In this document: positions 17,195 to 25,287 of the stretch, one piece after another
How positions within the stretch are numbered: the first letter of the stretch is position 1
Layout: every line of letters starts with the position of its first letter
The notes under the pieces: model-generated
Told to the model about the DNA's origin: nothing
The model's input: the letters and a program-made list of their open reading frames with translations, nothing else
The model's database searches: none
NCBI GenBank assembly: GCA_900541565.1
Contig: UQKB01000004.1
Span: forward strand, 62,001 to 126,000
Length of the DNA: 64,000 nt
DNA from: an uncultured Oscillospiraceae bacterium
GTDB taxonomy: Bacteria > Bacillota > Clostridia > Oscillospirales > Acutalibacteraceae
Direction of reading: 5' to 3'
Position numbers and translations under genes: made by a program

Positions 17195-17652
17195 CCTTAC
17201 AACCTCTTTTCATCCCCAAAAAATTTGTTTTTATACGCTTTCTATATTCCATTGTGATCTAAGGCCAGCAAAAATCAGTTTTTGACTATGAAATATATGC
17301 GTATTTTTGTATAGGCAACCAGAAAAATGTAGCCTATATGTTCATTGTACATAATGTAAACGATATTGATATGCAAATTTTGTGCATTTTTTTGTTATTT
17401 TTTGTCTTATACATAGTAAAATGAGTAAAAAATATATAGTGAATTTTGACATATAAAAAATGTATAAAATAATAACTGCAAGAAAAATATGGAAAAATTG
17501 AATTTATAAAAACACATTAGATAAAAATAGGTTTGATAAGTATAGGAAAGCAAGGGAAGGTTGGATTTATATATTGAAAAAGAACGGGAAATCCGATATA
17601 ATACAAATATTGCGGCGTTTTAAACCGACGTACAACGAAAGGGCAGATGAAA
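17195..17652. other. AT-rich divergent intergenic region between the phosphatase gene and proS
   Basis: About 458 nt, markedly AT-rich. On the minus strand TTGCAT, 17-nt spacer, TATGTA is one candidate phosphatase promoter near 17350-17385; others are possible. A weak catabolite-responsive-element-like sequence (11 of 14 consensus positions) lies at 17230-17243. The proS promoter is annotated separately. No gene is evident. Confidence 0.4.
17574..17602 (+). promoter_or_regulatory. Sigma-A promoter of proS
   Basis: TTGAAA (17574-17579), 17-nt spacer, TATAAT (17597-17602), about 50 nt before the start codon. Confidence 0.8.
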
Positions 17653-19089
17653 ATGGCAGAAAAGAAAATGGTGGAATCTATTACTTCTATGGAAGAGGAT
17701 TTTGCAAAATGGTATACCGATATTGTAAAAAAGGCGGAGTTGATTGAGTATACAAGCGTAAAAGGCTGTATGGTTATACGCCCTTACGGCTATGCGATAT
17801 GGGAAAATATACAGCATATTCTTGACGGCATGTTTAAAGCTACGGGGCATGAAAACGTGTGTATGCCCATGTTTATTCCGGAAAGTCTGCTGCAAAAGGA
17901 AAAGGACCACGTTGAGGGCTTTGCCCCGGAGGTAGCCTGGGTTACGCACGGCGGCGACGAAAAGCTGGAAGACCGGCTTTGCGTGCGGCCCACGTCTGAA
18001 ACGCTGTTTTGCGAGCATTATGCGAATATTATACAAAGCTGGCGCGATTTGCCCAAGCTTTATAACCAGTGGGTAAGCGTTGTGCGCTGGGAGAAGACAA
18101 CGCGTCCTTTTTTGCGCAGCAGGGAATTTTTATGGCAGGAAGGACATACCATCCATGCCACTGCGCAGGAAGCGCAAGAGGAAACAGAGCGCATGCTGGG
18201 GATATATGCCGATTTTTGTGAAAATACACTGGCAATGCCGGTTATTAAAGGCAGAAAGACAGACAGCGACAAATTTGCAGGCGCAGAGGCCACCTACGCC
18301 ATAGAAGCGCTTATGCATGACGGAAAGGCGCTGCAGGCCGGTACGTCGCATAATTTTGGCGACGGGTTTGCAAAAGCCTTTGAGATTACCTATACCAACA
18401 AGGAAAATAAACAGGCGTATCCGTTCCAGACTTCGTGGGGCGTTTCTACGCGGCTGATTGGCGGGATTATTATGACGCATGGCGACGACAGCGGGCTTGT
18501 ATTGCCGCCTGCCGTAGCGCCGATTCAGGCGGTAATTATACCGATTGCCCAACATAAGCCGGGCGTTTTAGAAAAGGCGGTGCAGCTGAAAACCCGCCTG
18601 GAAAAGAGCGTGCGCGTGAAGCTTGACGACAGCGATAACAGCCCGGGATGGAAATTTTCTGAATATGAAATGAAGGGCGTGCCTGTGCGCGTAGAGCTTG
18701 GTCCGCGCGACATAGAAAACAACCACTGCGTGCTGGTAACCCGCCATAACCGTGAAAAGACGGTCGTTTCTTTGGATGAGCTGGAAAGCGCCGTGCAGGA
18801 AAAGCTTGCGCAAGTACATAGTGGGCTTTATCAAAAGGCGCTGGAAAATAGGGAAAGAAGGACATATACCTGCAAAACGATGGATGAAATCATCCAGGCG
18901 CTTGCAGAAAAAGGCGACGGCTTTGTTAAGGCCATGTGGTGCGGCAGCGAAGCCTGTGAGGATGGCGTAAAAGAAAAAACGGGCGTAGGGTCACGCTGTA
19001 TTCCTTTTGCGCAGGAGCATATTTCCGACACCTGTGTTTGCTGCGGGAAGCCCGCAAAATGTATGGTTATGTGGGGAAAGGCCTATTGA
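17653..19089 (+). CDS. proS: Prolyl-tRNA synthetase, archaeal/eukaryotic-type (ProS type 3)
   Basis: ProS charges tRNA-Pro. The 478-residue product lacks the large editing insertion of the bacterial type and matches the shorter type 3 form with its own C-terminal domain, which here carries cysteines (CGSEAC ... [10 protein letters not shown]) that may bind zinc. Class II motif 2 is in the [21 protein letters not shown] / [14 protein letters not shown] stretch. The ATG at 17653 is favoured over ATG 17647 because GAAAGGG is correctly spaced. Sits with its own promoter, followed 63 nt later by metA. Confidence 0.94.
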   Translation: MAEKKMVESITSMEEDFAKWYTDIVKKAELIEYTSVKGCMVIRPYGYAIWENIQHILDGMFKATGHENVCMPMFIPESLLQKEKDHVEGFAPEVAWVTHGGDEKLEDRLCVRPTSETLFCEHYANIIQSWRDLPKLYNQWVSVVRWEKTTRPFLRSREFLWQEGHTIHATAQEAQEETERMLGIYADFCENTLAMPVIKGRKTDSDKFAGAEATYAIEALMHDGKALQAGTSHNFGDGFAKAFEITYTNKENKQAYPFQTSWGVSTRLIGGIIMTHGDDSGLVLPPAVAPIQAVIIPIAQHKPGVLEKAVQLKTRLEKSVRVKLDDSDNSPGWKFSEYEMKGVPVRVELGPRDIENNHCVLVTRHNREKTVVSLDELESAVQEKLAQVHSGLYQKALENRERRTYTCKTMDEIIQALAEKGDGFVKAMWCGSEACEDGVKEKTGVGSRCIPFAQEHISDTCVCCGKPAKCMVMWGKAY

Positions 19090-19152
19090 TAGCACAAGCA
19101 GGCCAATACGGTATTCAAAGAAAAAGTAAAGCGCGAAAGGAGGGGGTTTTGG

Positions 19153-20082
19153 ATGCCCATCAGGATTCAAAGCGACTTGCCGGCCAGAAAGATACTGGAG
19201 TCGGAAAACATATTTGTCATGCCGCTTGAACGGGCGATGATGCAGGATATCCGTCCTTTAAAAATTGTGATTTTAAACCTTATGCCCACAAAGGTCGAAA
19301 CAGAGACGCAGCTTTTGCGCCTTTTGGGCAACAGTCCATTGCAGGTGGATATAGAGCTTTTGCAGATGGCCACACATGTATCTAAAAATACCTCCCAGCG
19401 CCATTTGACAACCTTTTATAAAACATTTGAAGAAATCAAAGATCAGAAATTTGACGGGATGATTATAACGGGCGCGCCTGTGGAGCTGCTGCCGTTTGAG
19501 CAGGTGGATTACTGGGAAGAACTGTGCCTGATTATGCAGTGGAGCAAAAAGAACGTGTATTCCACATTCCACATCTGTTGGGGCGCGCAGGCGGGGCTTT
19601 ATTACCATTTTGGTGTTCCAAAGTATGAGCTGGACGGAAAGATCAGCGGTATATACAGCCACCGTGTGTTAAACCCCAATCACCCGCTTATGCGCGGGTT
19701 TGACGATCGGTTTGCGCTTCCGCATTCGCGGTATACAGGCGTTTTAAGAGAGGATGTGGAGCAGCATCCGGAGCTTGAGATCCTGGCTACGTCCCGTATG
19801 GCTGGGGTGTCCGTTGTATGTAACAAAAACGGACGCCAGTTTTTTGTGATGGGACATGCAGAATATGACCGCAATACGCTGGCAACGGAGTATTTCAGGG
19901 ATGTCAATAAGGGGTTAAACCCACAGGTCCCCTATAATTACTTCAGAAACGACGACCCTTCTGCAACACCGCCGATGACGTGGCGCAGCAATGCGACGCT
20001 GCTTTATACCAACTGGCTGAATTACTATGTGTACCAGCAGACGCCGTACGATCTGGAAGATTTAAAAAAGATGTTTGTATAG
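19153..20082 (+). CDS. metA: Homoserine O-acetyltransferase (MetA family)
   Basis: MetA acylates L-homoserine, the entry step of methionine synthesis. The 309 residues include catalytic C142 (FHICWGAQ) and the conserved RYTGV and [10 protein letters not shown] segments. Residue 111 (in TGAPVE) is glutamate; established work on this family shows E111 marks acetyl-CoA users and G111 succinyl-CoA users, so an acetyltransferase is predicted. ATG at 19153 follows GAAAGGAGGGGG. No SAM riboswitch fits in the 63-nt gap from proS, so it is probably co-transcribed with proS or weakly promoted. Confidence 0.93.
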   Translation: MPIRIQSDLPARKILESENIFVMPLERAMMQDIRPLKIVILNLMPTKVETETQLLRLLGNSPLQVDIELLQMATHVSKNTSQRHLTTFYKTFEEIKDQKFDGMIITGAPVELLPFEQVDYWEELCLIMQWSKKNVYSTFHICWGAQAGLYYHFGVPKYELDGKISGIYSHRVLNPNHPLMRGFDDRFALPHSRYTGVLREDVEQHPELEILATSRMAGVSVVCNKNGRQFFVMGHAEYDRNTLATEYFRDVNKGLNPQVPYNYFRNDDPSATPPMTWRSNATLLYTNWLNYYVYQQTPYDLEDLKKMFV

Positions 20083-20084
20083 CG

Positions 20085-20134
20085 AAAAAAGGGCCTCCCG
20101 GCGCAAGTATCAGCGCCGGGAGGCCCTTTTTATA
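20085..20134. terminator. Bidirectional terminator between metA and sigF
   Basis: 14-bp GC-rich stem (GGGCCTCCCGGCGC and complement) with an 8-nt loop, A tract before and T tract after; serves the converging metA and spoIIA units. Confidence 0.92.
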
Positions 20135-20138
20135 AAAA

Positions 20139-20816
20139 TTAAACGGCAAGCTTTTCCCGCAGAAGCAGGAGGATTTTCTTTTCCCTGCGGGAAACCTGTA
20201 CCTGTGTCATGGAAAGTGCCTGTGCGGTTTGCGTTTGTGTTTGGTTTTTAAAAAAACGCAGGGTAATCAGCATGCGGTCCTGTTCATTTAGCTCATGGAG
20301 AACCTGCTTTAAAGAGAGCAGCTCTGTCAGGCGTTCTTCCGGCGCGTCTGTGGGGATGTCCAGCTGTCCACCGCCGTTTTCCTCATCGGCAGAAAGGGAA
20401 ACAGGCCTGGCAGCGGCGTTTAGGGCTTCTGCCGCCTGCTGTGGTTCAATGTTTAAAAGAGAGGCCAATTCGTTGATGGTGGGCTCCCTGCCGTGTTCTG
20501 CAATAAAAGCCGTACAAGCCCGGCTTGCCTTTAACGAAAGCTCTTTTAAGCTGCGACTGACCTTGACCGTTCCGCCGTCGCGAAACAGGCGCCGGATCTC
20601 CCCTAAAATGACGGGGACGGCATAGGTTGAAAACTGGAACCCACGCGTACTGTCGAAATGGCCGGCTGCTTTTACAAGCCCCAGGCACCCGGCGCTGTAC
20701 AGGTCGTCGTATTCTATGCCTCTGCCTTTGAAGCGTTTTGCGCAGGCGTGAACCAGCCCAAGGTTTTCCTGTATGATACAGGATTTTTCAACAGTTTCAG
20801 GCATTTTGCTGTACAT
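20139..20816 (-). CDS. sigF: RNA polymerase sigma-F, forespore sigma factor
   Basis: SigF is the first compartment-specific sigma factor, active in the forespore once SpoIIAB releases it. The 225 residues show sigma-70 region 2 (LGLVHACAKRFKGRGIEYDDLYSAGCLGLVKA), region 3 (GREPTINELASLLNIEPQQ) and region 4 (QTQTAQALSMTQVQVSRREKKIL). Third gene of spoIIA; its start overlaps spoIIAB by about 20 nt. ATG 20816 abuts its AGG, so ATG 20804 may be the true start. Confidence 0.94.
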   Translation of the reverse strand: MYSKMPETVEKSCIIQENLGLVHACAKRFKGRGIEYDDLYSAGCLGLVKAAGHFDSTRGFQFSTYAVPVILGEIRRLFRDGGTVKVSRSLKELSLKASRACTAFIAEHGREPTINELASLLNIEPQQAAEALNAAARPVSLSADEENGGGQLDIPTDAPEERLTELLSLKQVLHELNEQDRMLITLRFFKNQTQTQTAQALSMTQVQVSRREKKILLLLREKLAV

Positions 20817-21240
20817 CCTGCGACAGAAATTTTGTCATGGTTACGGTTGTGCCCTTTTGTGGGGCGGAGGTAACCTTTAACTTGTCCGTAAAGCTTGTCA
20901 TGACTGCAAACCCAAGCCCTGCCCGTTCATCGCCGCCGGTTGTGAAAAGCGGCTTCATCGCCTGTTCGATGTCCGCAATGCCGCAGCCTTTATCACGCAC
21001 CCGAATAACGACCTTGCCTTTTTCAAAAATTTGCGCCGTTATGTATATAATCCCTGACGTACCGGCATATGCATGGACAATGCAATTTGTGACAGCTTCT
21101 GATACGGCAGTTTTGATATCTGCCATTTCCCCAATTGTGGGGTCCAGCTGTAAAATGAATGCGGAAACTGCTGCTCTTGCAAAGCTTTCGTTTGCACTGC
21201 GGCTTAAGAAGCTCAGCTTCATTTCATTGATCGGCTTCAT
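20797..21240 (-). CDS. spoIIAB: Anti-sigma-F factor and serine kinase SpoIIAB
   Basis: SpoIIAB binds and inhibits sigma-F and phosphorylates SpoIIAA. The 147-residue protein has a GHKL ATPase fold: N box EAVTNCIVHAYAG (about 48-60), G1 box RVRDKGCGIAD and G2 box GGDERAGLGFAVM. The start codon overlaps the spoIIAA stop (ATGA), indicating translational coupling, and the gene overlaps sigF at its end. Context and motifs agree completely. Confidence 0.96.
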   Translation of the reverse strand: MKPINEMKLSFLSRSANESFARAAVSAFILQLDPTIGEMADIKTAVSEAVTNCIVHAYAGTSGIIYITAQIFEKGKVVIRVRDKGCGIADIEQAMKPLFTTGGDERAGLGFAVMTSFTDKLKVTSAPQKGTTVTMTKFLSQDVQQNA

Positions 21241-21578
21241 TTTTGCACTTCCTTTCCTTTTGTTTTTCCCTTATACTCCAAAACGCCCAGAGCACCCACG
21301 CCGGAAAGCTCGATCAGGCGTTTTAAATGCGGTGGGACGTTAATGACCTTTACGTAGCCTCCGGTCAGCTGCATCAGACGGAAGCGCCCCATGATTAAGC
21401 CAATGGCTGAGCTGTCCATAAACTGGACGTTTGAAAAATCCAGTTTTAAAAGGGATGGATGCAGGCGTTCTATGTCGCTGTCGATTGCTTTTCGAATTTC
21501 GCGCGCTGTATGATGGTCAATTTCGCCGCGCAATAGGGCGGTAAGCTCGCCTTTGGAACAGCTAAGCTGTACATTCAT
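21237..21578 (-). CDS. spoIIAA: Anti-sigma-F factor antagonist SpoIIAA
   Basis: SpoIIAA is the STAS-domain antagonist that displaces sigma-F from SpoIIAB when dephosphorylated by SpoIIE. The 113-residue product includes the phosphorylation site in FMDSSAIGLIMGR (S57, equivalent to S58 of Bacillus). ATG at 21578 follows GGGGAATG. First gene of spoIIA. Upstream lies a structured gap shared with the end of folC; I could not identify a clean sigma-H promoter or Spo0A box by eye. Confidence 0.95.
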   Translation of the reverse strand: MNVQLSCSKGELTALLRGEIDHHTAREIRKAIDSDIERLHPSLLKLDFSNVQFMDSSAIGLIMGRFRLMQLTGGYVKVINVPPHLKRLIELSGVGALGVLEYKGKTKGKEVQK

Positions 21579-21661
21579 TTTACATTCCCCGATTCACATT
21601 TACATATTTTTTTAAAATTCCCCAAAATACGCAGATTATACATGGGAAATACAAAAAAACC

Positions 21662-21704
21662 TGAAAAAATAAAAAAAATCACCTATCCTGTGGATAGATG
21701 ATTT
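21662..21704 (-). terminator. Terminator hairpin downstream of folC
   Basis: Minus strand 13-bp stem (arms 21692-21704 and 21676-21688, one mismatch, 3-nt loop) followed by a run of eight T and then further T-rich sequence. It separates folC from spoIIAA. Confidence 0.75.
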
Positions 21705-21705
21705 T

Positions 21706-21796
21706 CAGCGCCCTTTCTGAAAAGCCGGTTGTAGAAAGGAGCTGTTTTTTTGTTCCGTAGTAAAATCATCTACTGATAGTAATAATAGATGATTTT
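21706..21796 (-). ncRNA. Structured RNA region between folC and spoIIAA (competing hairpins)
   Basis: Upstream of the terminator, a perfect 11-bp hairpin (21786-21796 with 21762-21772) and a second stem (21733-21744 with 21706-21718) occur in order. The 3' arm of the first hairpin is complementary to the 5' arm of the terminator, so an antiterminator is possible. This is a structural inference only. Confidence 0.4.
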
Positions 21797-21836
21797 ATAA
21801 AAATTTTTTATCGAATATGGTTGTCATATTTTTGAA

Positions 21837-23123
21837 TTAATTTCTATTTACTGTCTTAAGTAAAACAGGGCGCAGCTGTGCGGCCAAATACAGGGAGCCG
21901 CAGCATACGACTGCGCCGTCGGCCCCGGCAAGCGAAAGCGCTTTTTCGATGGCCTGTGCAGGATCCTCCATTGCAACCGTATTTGGGAAACAGGCTTTTG
22001 CCTCCTGTGCAAGTGTTTGCGCAGGGAGTGCCCGTGGATTTTGCGGGGTTAGGGTGATCAGCGTGGAAAAAAGCCCGCTTATGTGGGAAAGGGATGAAAT
22101 ACTGTCCTTGTCGCGCAGCATGCCCATGATGCATACGGCTTTTTTATTGGGCAGATAGGTTTGGACGACATCGGCAAGCGCTGAAAGCCCGTCCGGATTG
22201 TGTGAACCATCAAGTAAAACAACGGGGCGGCGGCTTAAAAGTTCCATCCTTGCTGGCAAAAACACCTGTGCAAAGCCGTCTGCAATGGAGGAGGCGCTTA
22301 TGGGAATCCCGCTTTTTTGCAGGACCTGCAGTGTTTGCAAAGCAGTTTTGGCGTTTTTGATTTGATGGCGGCCGATCAACGGCAGCAGCAGGCGCTGCCC
22401 GCCGTAGTCCAGCGTGGTTCCTGCAATTGTGCTTTCCAAGGGTGACAGCGGGACATTGTCTGCATAAAAAAGCGTGTTTTTTTGCTCTGTTACCGCTTTT
22501 TCAATTACGGCGTTGACAGATGGCTGCTGCGGATAAAAAACAGTGTTGCCGTATGGCTTGATGATCCCGCTTTTTTCAAACGCAATCTCCTCCACCGTGC
22601 CGCCCAGGACAGCTGTGTGGTCCAGACCGATAGAGGTAATGACGGAACAAAGCGGCGTTTGGATTACGTTGGTAGAATCAAAGCGCCCGCCCAGGCCTGT
22701 TTCCAATACGACGATATCGCAGTTTTGGCGCTTGAAATATAAAAAAGCGATTGCGGTAATCAACTCAAATTCTGTAATGATTTCATTTTGTGTTGCCATT
22801 TGCTCAACAAACGGCAGCACTTGCTCGGTTATTTCGCTTAGCTGCGTTTCTGGGATCATACAGCCGTTGATCTGTATGCGCTCCCGAAAATCGACCACGT
22901 ACGGGGAAATAAACAAGCCCGTTTTGTAGCCTGCATTTTTCAGTACAGAGGAAAGCAGTGCGCAGACAGAGCCTTTGCCGTTTGTACCTGCCACATGGAC
23001 ACAGGAAAGTCCCTTGTGCGGATTTCCCAGAAGCTGCAAAAGCTTTGTGATCCGGTCAAGCCCGGGACGCGAACCAAAGCGCAGAAGAGAATTGATTTTA
23101 TCGATAGCCTGCCGATAGGTCAT
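21837..23123 (-). CDS. folC: Folylpolyglutamate synthase / dihydrofolate synthase
   Basis: FolC adds glutamate to dihydropteroate and to folates. The 428-residue Mur-ligase-superfamily protein has the P-loop GTNGKGSV (about 46-53), the SPYV segment, the QTPLCSVITSIGLDHT motif and the C-terminal LLDGSHNPDG signature. ATG at 23123 follows AAAGGACG. It is the last gene of the trmN6-rsmI-folC run, 37 nt after rsmI. Because it is a true Mur-family ligase, it is a useful comparison for the degenerate Mur-like protein at 45233. Confidence 0.95.
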   Translation of the reverse strand: MTYRQAIDKINSLLRFGSRPGLDRITKLLQLLGNPHKGLSCVHVAGTNGKGSVCALLSSVLKNAGYKTGLFISPYVVDFRERIQINGCMIPETQLSEITEQVLPFVEQMATQNEIITEFELITAIAFLYFKRQNCDIVVLETGLGGRFDSTNVIQTPLCSVITSIGLDHTAVLGGTVEEIAFEKSGIIKPYGNTVFYPQQPSVNAVIEKAVTEQKNTLFYADNVPLSPLESTIAGTTLDYGGQRLLLPLIGRHQIKNAKTALQTLQVLQKSGIPISASSIADGFAQVFLPARMELLSRRPVVLLDGSHNPDGLSALADVVQTYLPNKKAVCIMGMLRDKDSISSLSHISGLFSTLITLTPQNPRALPAQTLAQEAKACFPNTVAMEDPAQAIEKALSLAGADGAVVCCGSLYLAAQLRPVLLKTVNRN

Positions 23124-23160
23124 TGTAAGCTACGTCCTTTCAAAAAATACTACCTTGCTT

Positions 23161-23997
23161 TTACGGTTGTTTGCCGTTTTGCAGCGCTTTGTAAAGGTCG
23201 CCTTTTTTTAGGCCTGTGGATTTTGCCGCTGTTTTTGCCGCTTCAGAAGCGGACATTCCCTGTTCCACATATTCTTGCGCAAGCAAAAGCGCCTGATCAA
23301 ACGGGCAGGGCTGCGGTTGTTCTTGTGATTTTCCTTCTATTACAAGGACCAGCTCGCCTTTTAACTGGCCCTGCGCATAATGCTGTACGGCGTCTTTAAG
23401 CGTGGTGCGGATTACCTGTTCGTGCACCTTTGTAAGCTCACGGACAATGGAAAGCCGCCTGTCGCCAAAGGTTTGGTACAGGTCTTCAAGCGTGTGGGGG
23501 AGCTTGTGCGGCGCTTCGTAAAAAACCATGGTGCGTGTTTCTTCTTGAAGCTGTGCCAGATGTTCGCGCCTGCTTTTTTTGTTCATGCTTAAAAAGCCTT
23601 CAAAGGTAAAACGCCCGGTGGGCAGTGCAGACAATGCAAGCGCAGACACGACGGCGCTGGGCCCCGGGACAACGACCGCCTGTATACCGCGCTGTGCGCA
23701 CTGCCGTATCAGGTCTTCCCCGGGGTCGGAAATTGCCGGCATGCCTGCGTCTGTAACCAAAGCGCAGTTTTCGCCAGCCTCTATTCTGGTACAGATTACA
23801 TCGCCGCGTTGCAGCTTGTTATGCTCAAAGTAGCTGATCATGGGCTTCTTTATGGAAAAATGGTTCAAAAGCTTTAAGGTGACGCGCGTGTCCTCCGCCG
23901 CAATAAAATCTACGTCTTGCAGTGTTTGCAGGGCGCGCGGCGACAGATCGCCCAGATTACCGATGGGGGTGCCAACTACATATAATGTTCCCGCCAT
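23161..23997 (-). CDS. rsmI: 16S rRNA (cytidine1402-2'-O)-methyltransferase
   Basis: RsmI methylates the ribose of C1402 in the decoding centre. The 278-residue SAM-dependent tetrapyrrole-methylase-fold protein begins LYVVGTPIGNLGDLSPRA and contains AEDTR, VTDAGMPAISDPG and VPGPSA motifs, all characteristic. ATG at 23997 follows GGAGG. It is 14 nt after trmN6 and precedes folC, a frequent clostridial order. Confidence 0.95.
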   Translation of the reverse strand: MAGTLYVVGTPIGNLGDLSPRALQTLQDVDFIAAEDTRVTLKLLNHFSIKKPMISYFEHNKLQRGDVICTRIEAGENCALVTDAGMPAISDPGEDLIRQCAQRGIQAVVVPGPSAVVSALALSALPTGRFTFEGFLSMNKKSRREHLAQLQEETRTMVFYEAPHKLPHTLEDLYQTFGDRRLSIVRELTKVHEQVIRTTLKDAVQHYAQGQLKGELVLVIEGKSQEQPQPCPFDQALLLAQEYVEQGMSASEAAKTAAKSTGLKKGDLYKALQNGKQP

Positions 23998-24011
23998 AGA
24001 AGCTGTCCTCC

Positions 24012-24746
24012 TTAATGTCCGTCCTTATAAGACCCGTAGATTGCGTGCATTTCATCGGAAAGTCTGCCGTTGCGCTCAATAAAAAGCGCGGGTTCCGTAC
24101 GAAGCCCGCCCGGCCTTGCGCCTTTTTTTGCCTCAATCAGAAAAAGCTTGGGGGCTTTGTCTTCACGCGGCTGTACAAAGCGCAGACGTTTTGGCTCCAG
24201 ACCCGCCTGCCGGAAGGCCTGGATACAATCGCAAAGGCGCTCCGGCCGCTGGCAAAGGCAGAACCGGCCGCCAAAGCGCAGCAGAGAGGAGGCCGCCATA
24301 GCGGCGTCTAAAACAGTGCAGGTGCATTCGTGACGTGCAAGCCTTTGCGCGTGGGAGGGGTTGACAAGGCCGCTCCCCAGTGTTTTATACGGTGGGTTGC
24401 ATACAACCAGGTCAAAAGCCCCAAAGGGCAGCAGGCCTTTCAGACTGCGAAGGTCTGCGTGCAGGACGGTTATTTTTTCTTCCAGGCAATTTATTGCAAT
24501 GCTGCGCACAAGCATATTGCAGGCTTCCTGCTGTAATTCAACCGCCACTGTGTGGGCAGGCGCGTTCCCCCTGTTCCACAAAAGGGGAATTGTACCGCAC
24601 CCGCTGCCAAGATCGACGGCCTTTTCACGCGCTGCAGGCTTTGCAAAGTCTGCGAGCAGCACGGTATCTGTAGCAAAATGATGGTCGTCCGATACAATGA
24701 CCTGCACGCCGTTTCCCAAGGGCTCTGTACGCTGGCCGCCAACCAT
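24012..24746 (-). CDS. tRNA1(Val) (adenine37-N6)-methyltransferase-like protein
   Basis: A 244-residue class I SAM-dependent methyltransferase with the glycine-rich motif I DLGSGCGTIPLLW (about 42-54) and the adenine-N6 motif NPPYK (near 116). This matches the TrmN6/YabB family that precedes rsmI in Bacillus and Clostridia (yabB-yazA-yabC order). It would modify A37 of a tRNA. ATG at 24746 follows AGGTG. First gene of its operon with a clear promoter. Confidence 0.88.
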   Translation of the reverse strand: MVGGQRTEPLGNGVQVIVSDDHHFATDTVLLADFAKPAAREKAVDLGSGCGTIPLLWNRGNAPAHTVAVELQQEACNMLVRSIAINCLEEKITVLHADLRSLKGLLPFGAFDLVVCNPPYKTLGSGLVNPSHAQRLARHECTCTVLDAAMAASSLLRFGGRFCLCQRPERLCDCIQAFRQAGLEPKRLRFVQPREDKAPKLFLIEAKKGARPGGLRTEPALFIERNGRLSDEMHAIYGSYKDGH

Positions 24747-24780
24747 ATTTGTTCACCTGCCGTATAAAAGATTTGCGTCT

Positions 24781-24809
24781 ATTATAGCAAAAAAAAAGCG
24801 GTGGGACAA
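24781..24809 (-). promoter_or_regulatory. Sigma-A promoter of trmN6-rsmI-folC
   Basis: Minus strand TTGTCC (24804-24809), 17-nt spacer, TATAAT (24781-24786). Confidence 0.7.
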
Positions 24810-24944
24810 TGCCTGTGTGATTTTCCGCGTTTGCGGGTTAAAAACAGGCAGCGTCTCACTGCTATGGAATCTTTTATTTTGGGCGGAGATAAAATTGCTT
24901 TTTACAGCGCATCGTCCAAACCGCACAAAAGCCATCTGCCCATA

Positions 24945-24999
24945 AATAAAAAAACAACGGCAGGGCCAAACGTGGCAGCCTGCCGTTTATTTTCTGATG
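24945..24999 (-). terminator. Terminator of the ferredoxin gene
   Basis: Minus strand stem AACGGCAGG / CCTGCCGTT with a 14-nt loop followed by a seven-T run. Confidence 0.8.
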
Positions 25000-25012
25000 T
25001 ACACGGAGGTCA

Positions 25013-25183
25013 TCAACCCTGCTGCGGAGCGCCTACGGGGCAGGTGTCTGCGCATGCACCGCACTCTGTGCAGGTATCTGCGTCTATTACGTACTTTCCA
25101 TCCCCTTCGGAAATAGCGCTAACGGGACATTCAGCCTCACATGCGCCGCAGGAAATGCAATCATCATTTATTACATATGCCAC
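25013..25183 (-). CDS. 2x[4Fe-4S] ferredoxin
   Basis: A 56-residue protein starting at GTG 25183 behind GGAGGTG. It has two classical CxxCxxCxxxCP clusters: C9, C12, C15, C19 and C38, C41, C44, C48. It is the low-potential clostridial-type ferredoxin that shuttles electrons among cytosolic oxidoreductases of anaerobes. It is monocistronic, with its own promoter and terminator, and is short enough to be missed by simple gene calling. Confidence 0.93.
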   Translation of the reverse strand: MAYVINDDCISCGACEAECPVSAISEGDGKYVIDADTCTECGACADTCPVGAPQQG

Positions 25184-25215
25184 TTAGAAACACCTCCTTT
25201 TAAAATTACACCTCT

Positions 25216-25243
25216 ATTGTATCATTGTTCAAAAAAAAAGCAA
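25216..25243 (-). promoter_or_regulatory. Promoter of the ferredoxin gene
   Basis: Minus strand TTGCTT (25238-25243), 16-nt spacer, TACAAT (25216-25221) with an upstream TG. Confidence 0.65.
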
Positions 25244-25287
25244 CTGTTTTCCTGAAAAAAGTAAGATTTACATGTCGTGCATAAAAT

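Noticed and set aside
17230-17243. Catabolite-responsive-element-like sequence upstream of the phosphatase gene
   Set aside because: Matches only about 11 of 14 consensus positions and lies downstream of the candidate promoters; too weak to annotate as a site.
19090-19152. SAM riboswitch expected before metA
   Set aside because: The gap is only 63 nt and shows none of the conserved SAM-box elements.
21579-21661. Sigma-H promoter and Spo0A boxes for spoIIA
   Set aside because: A GAAT -10-like element exists but no correctly spaced -35, and no TGTCGAA box was seen; the real start needs experimental mapping.
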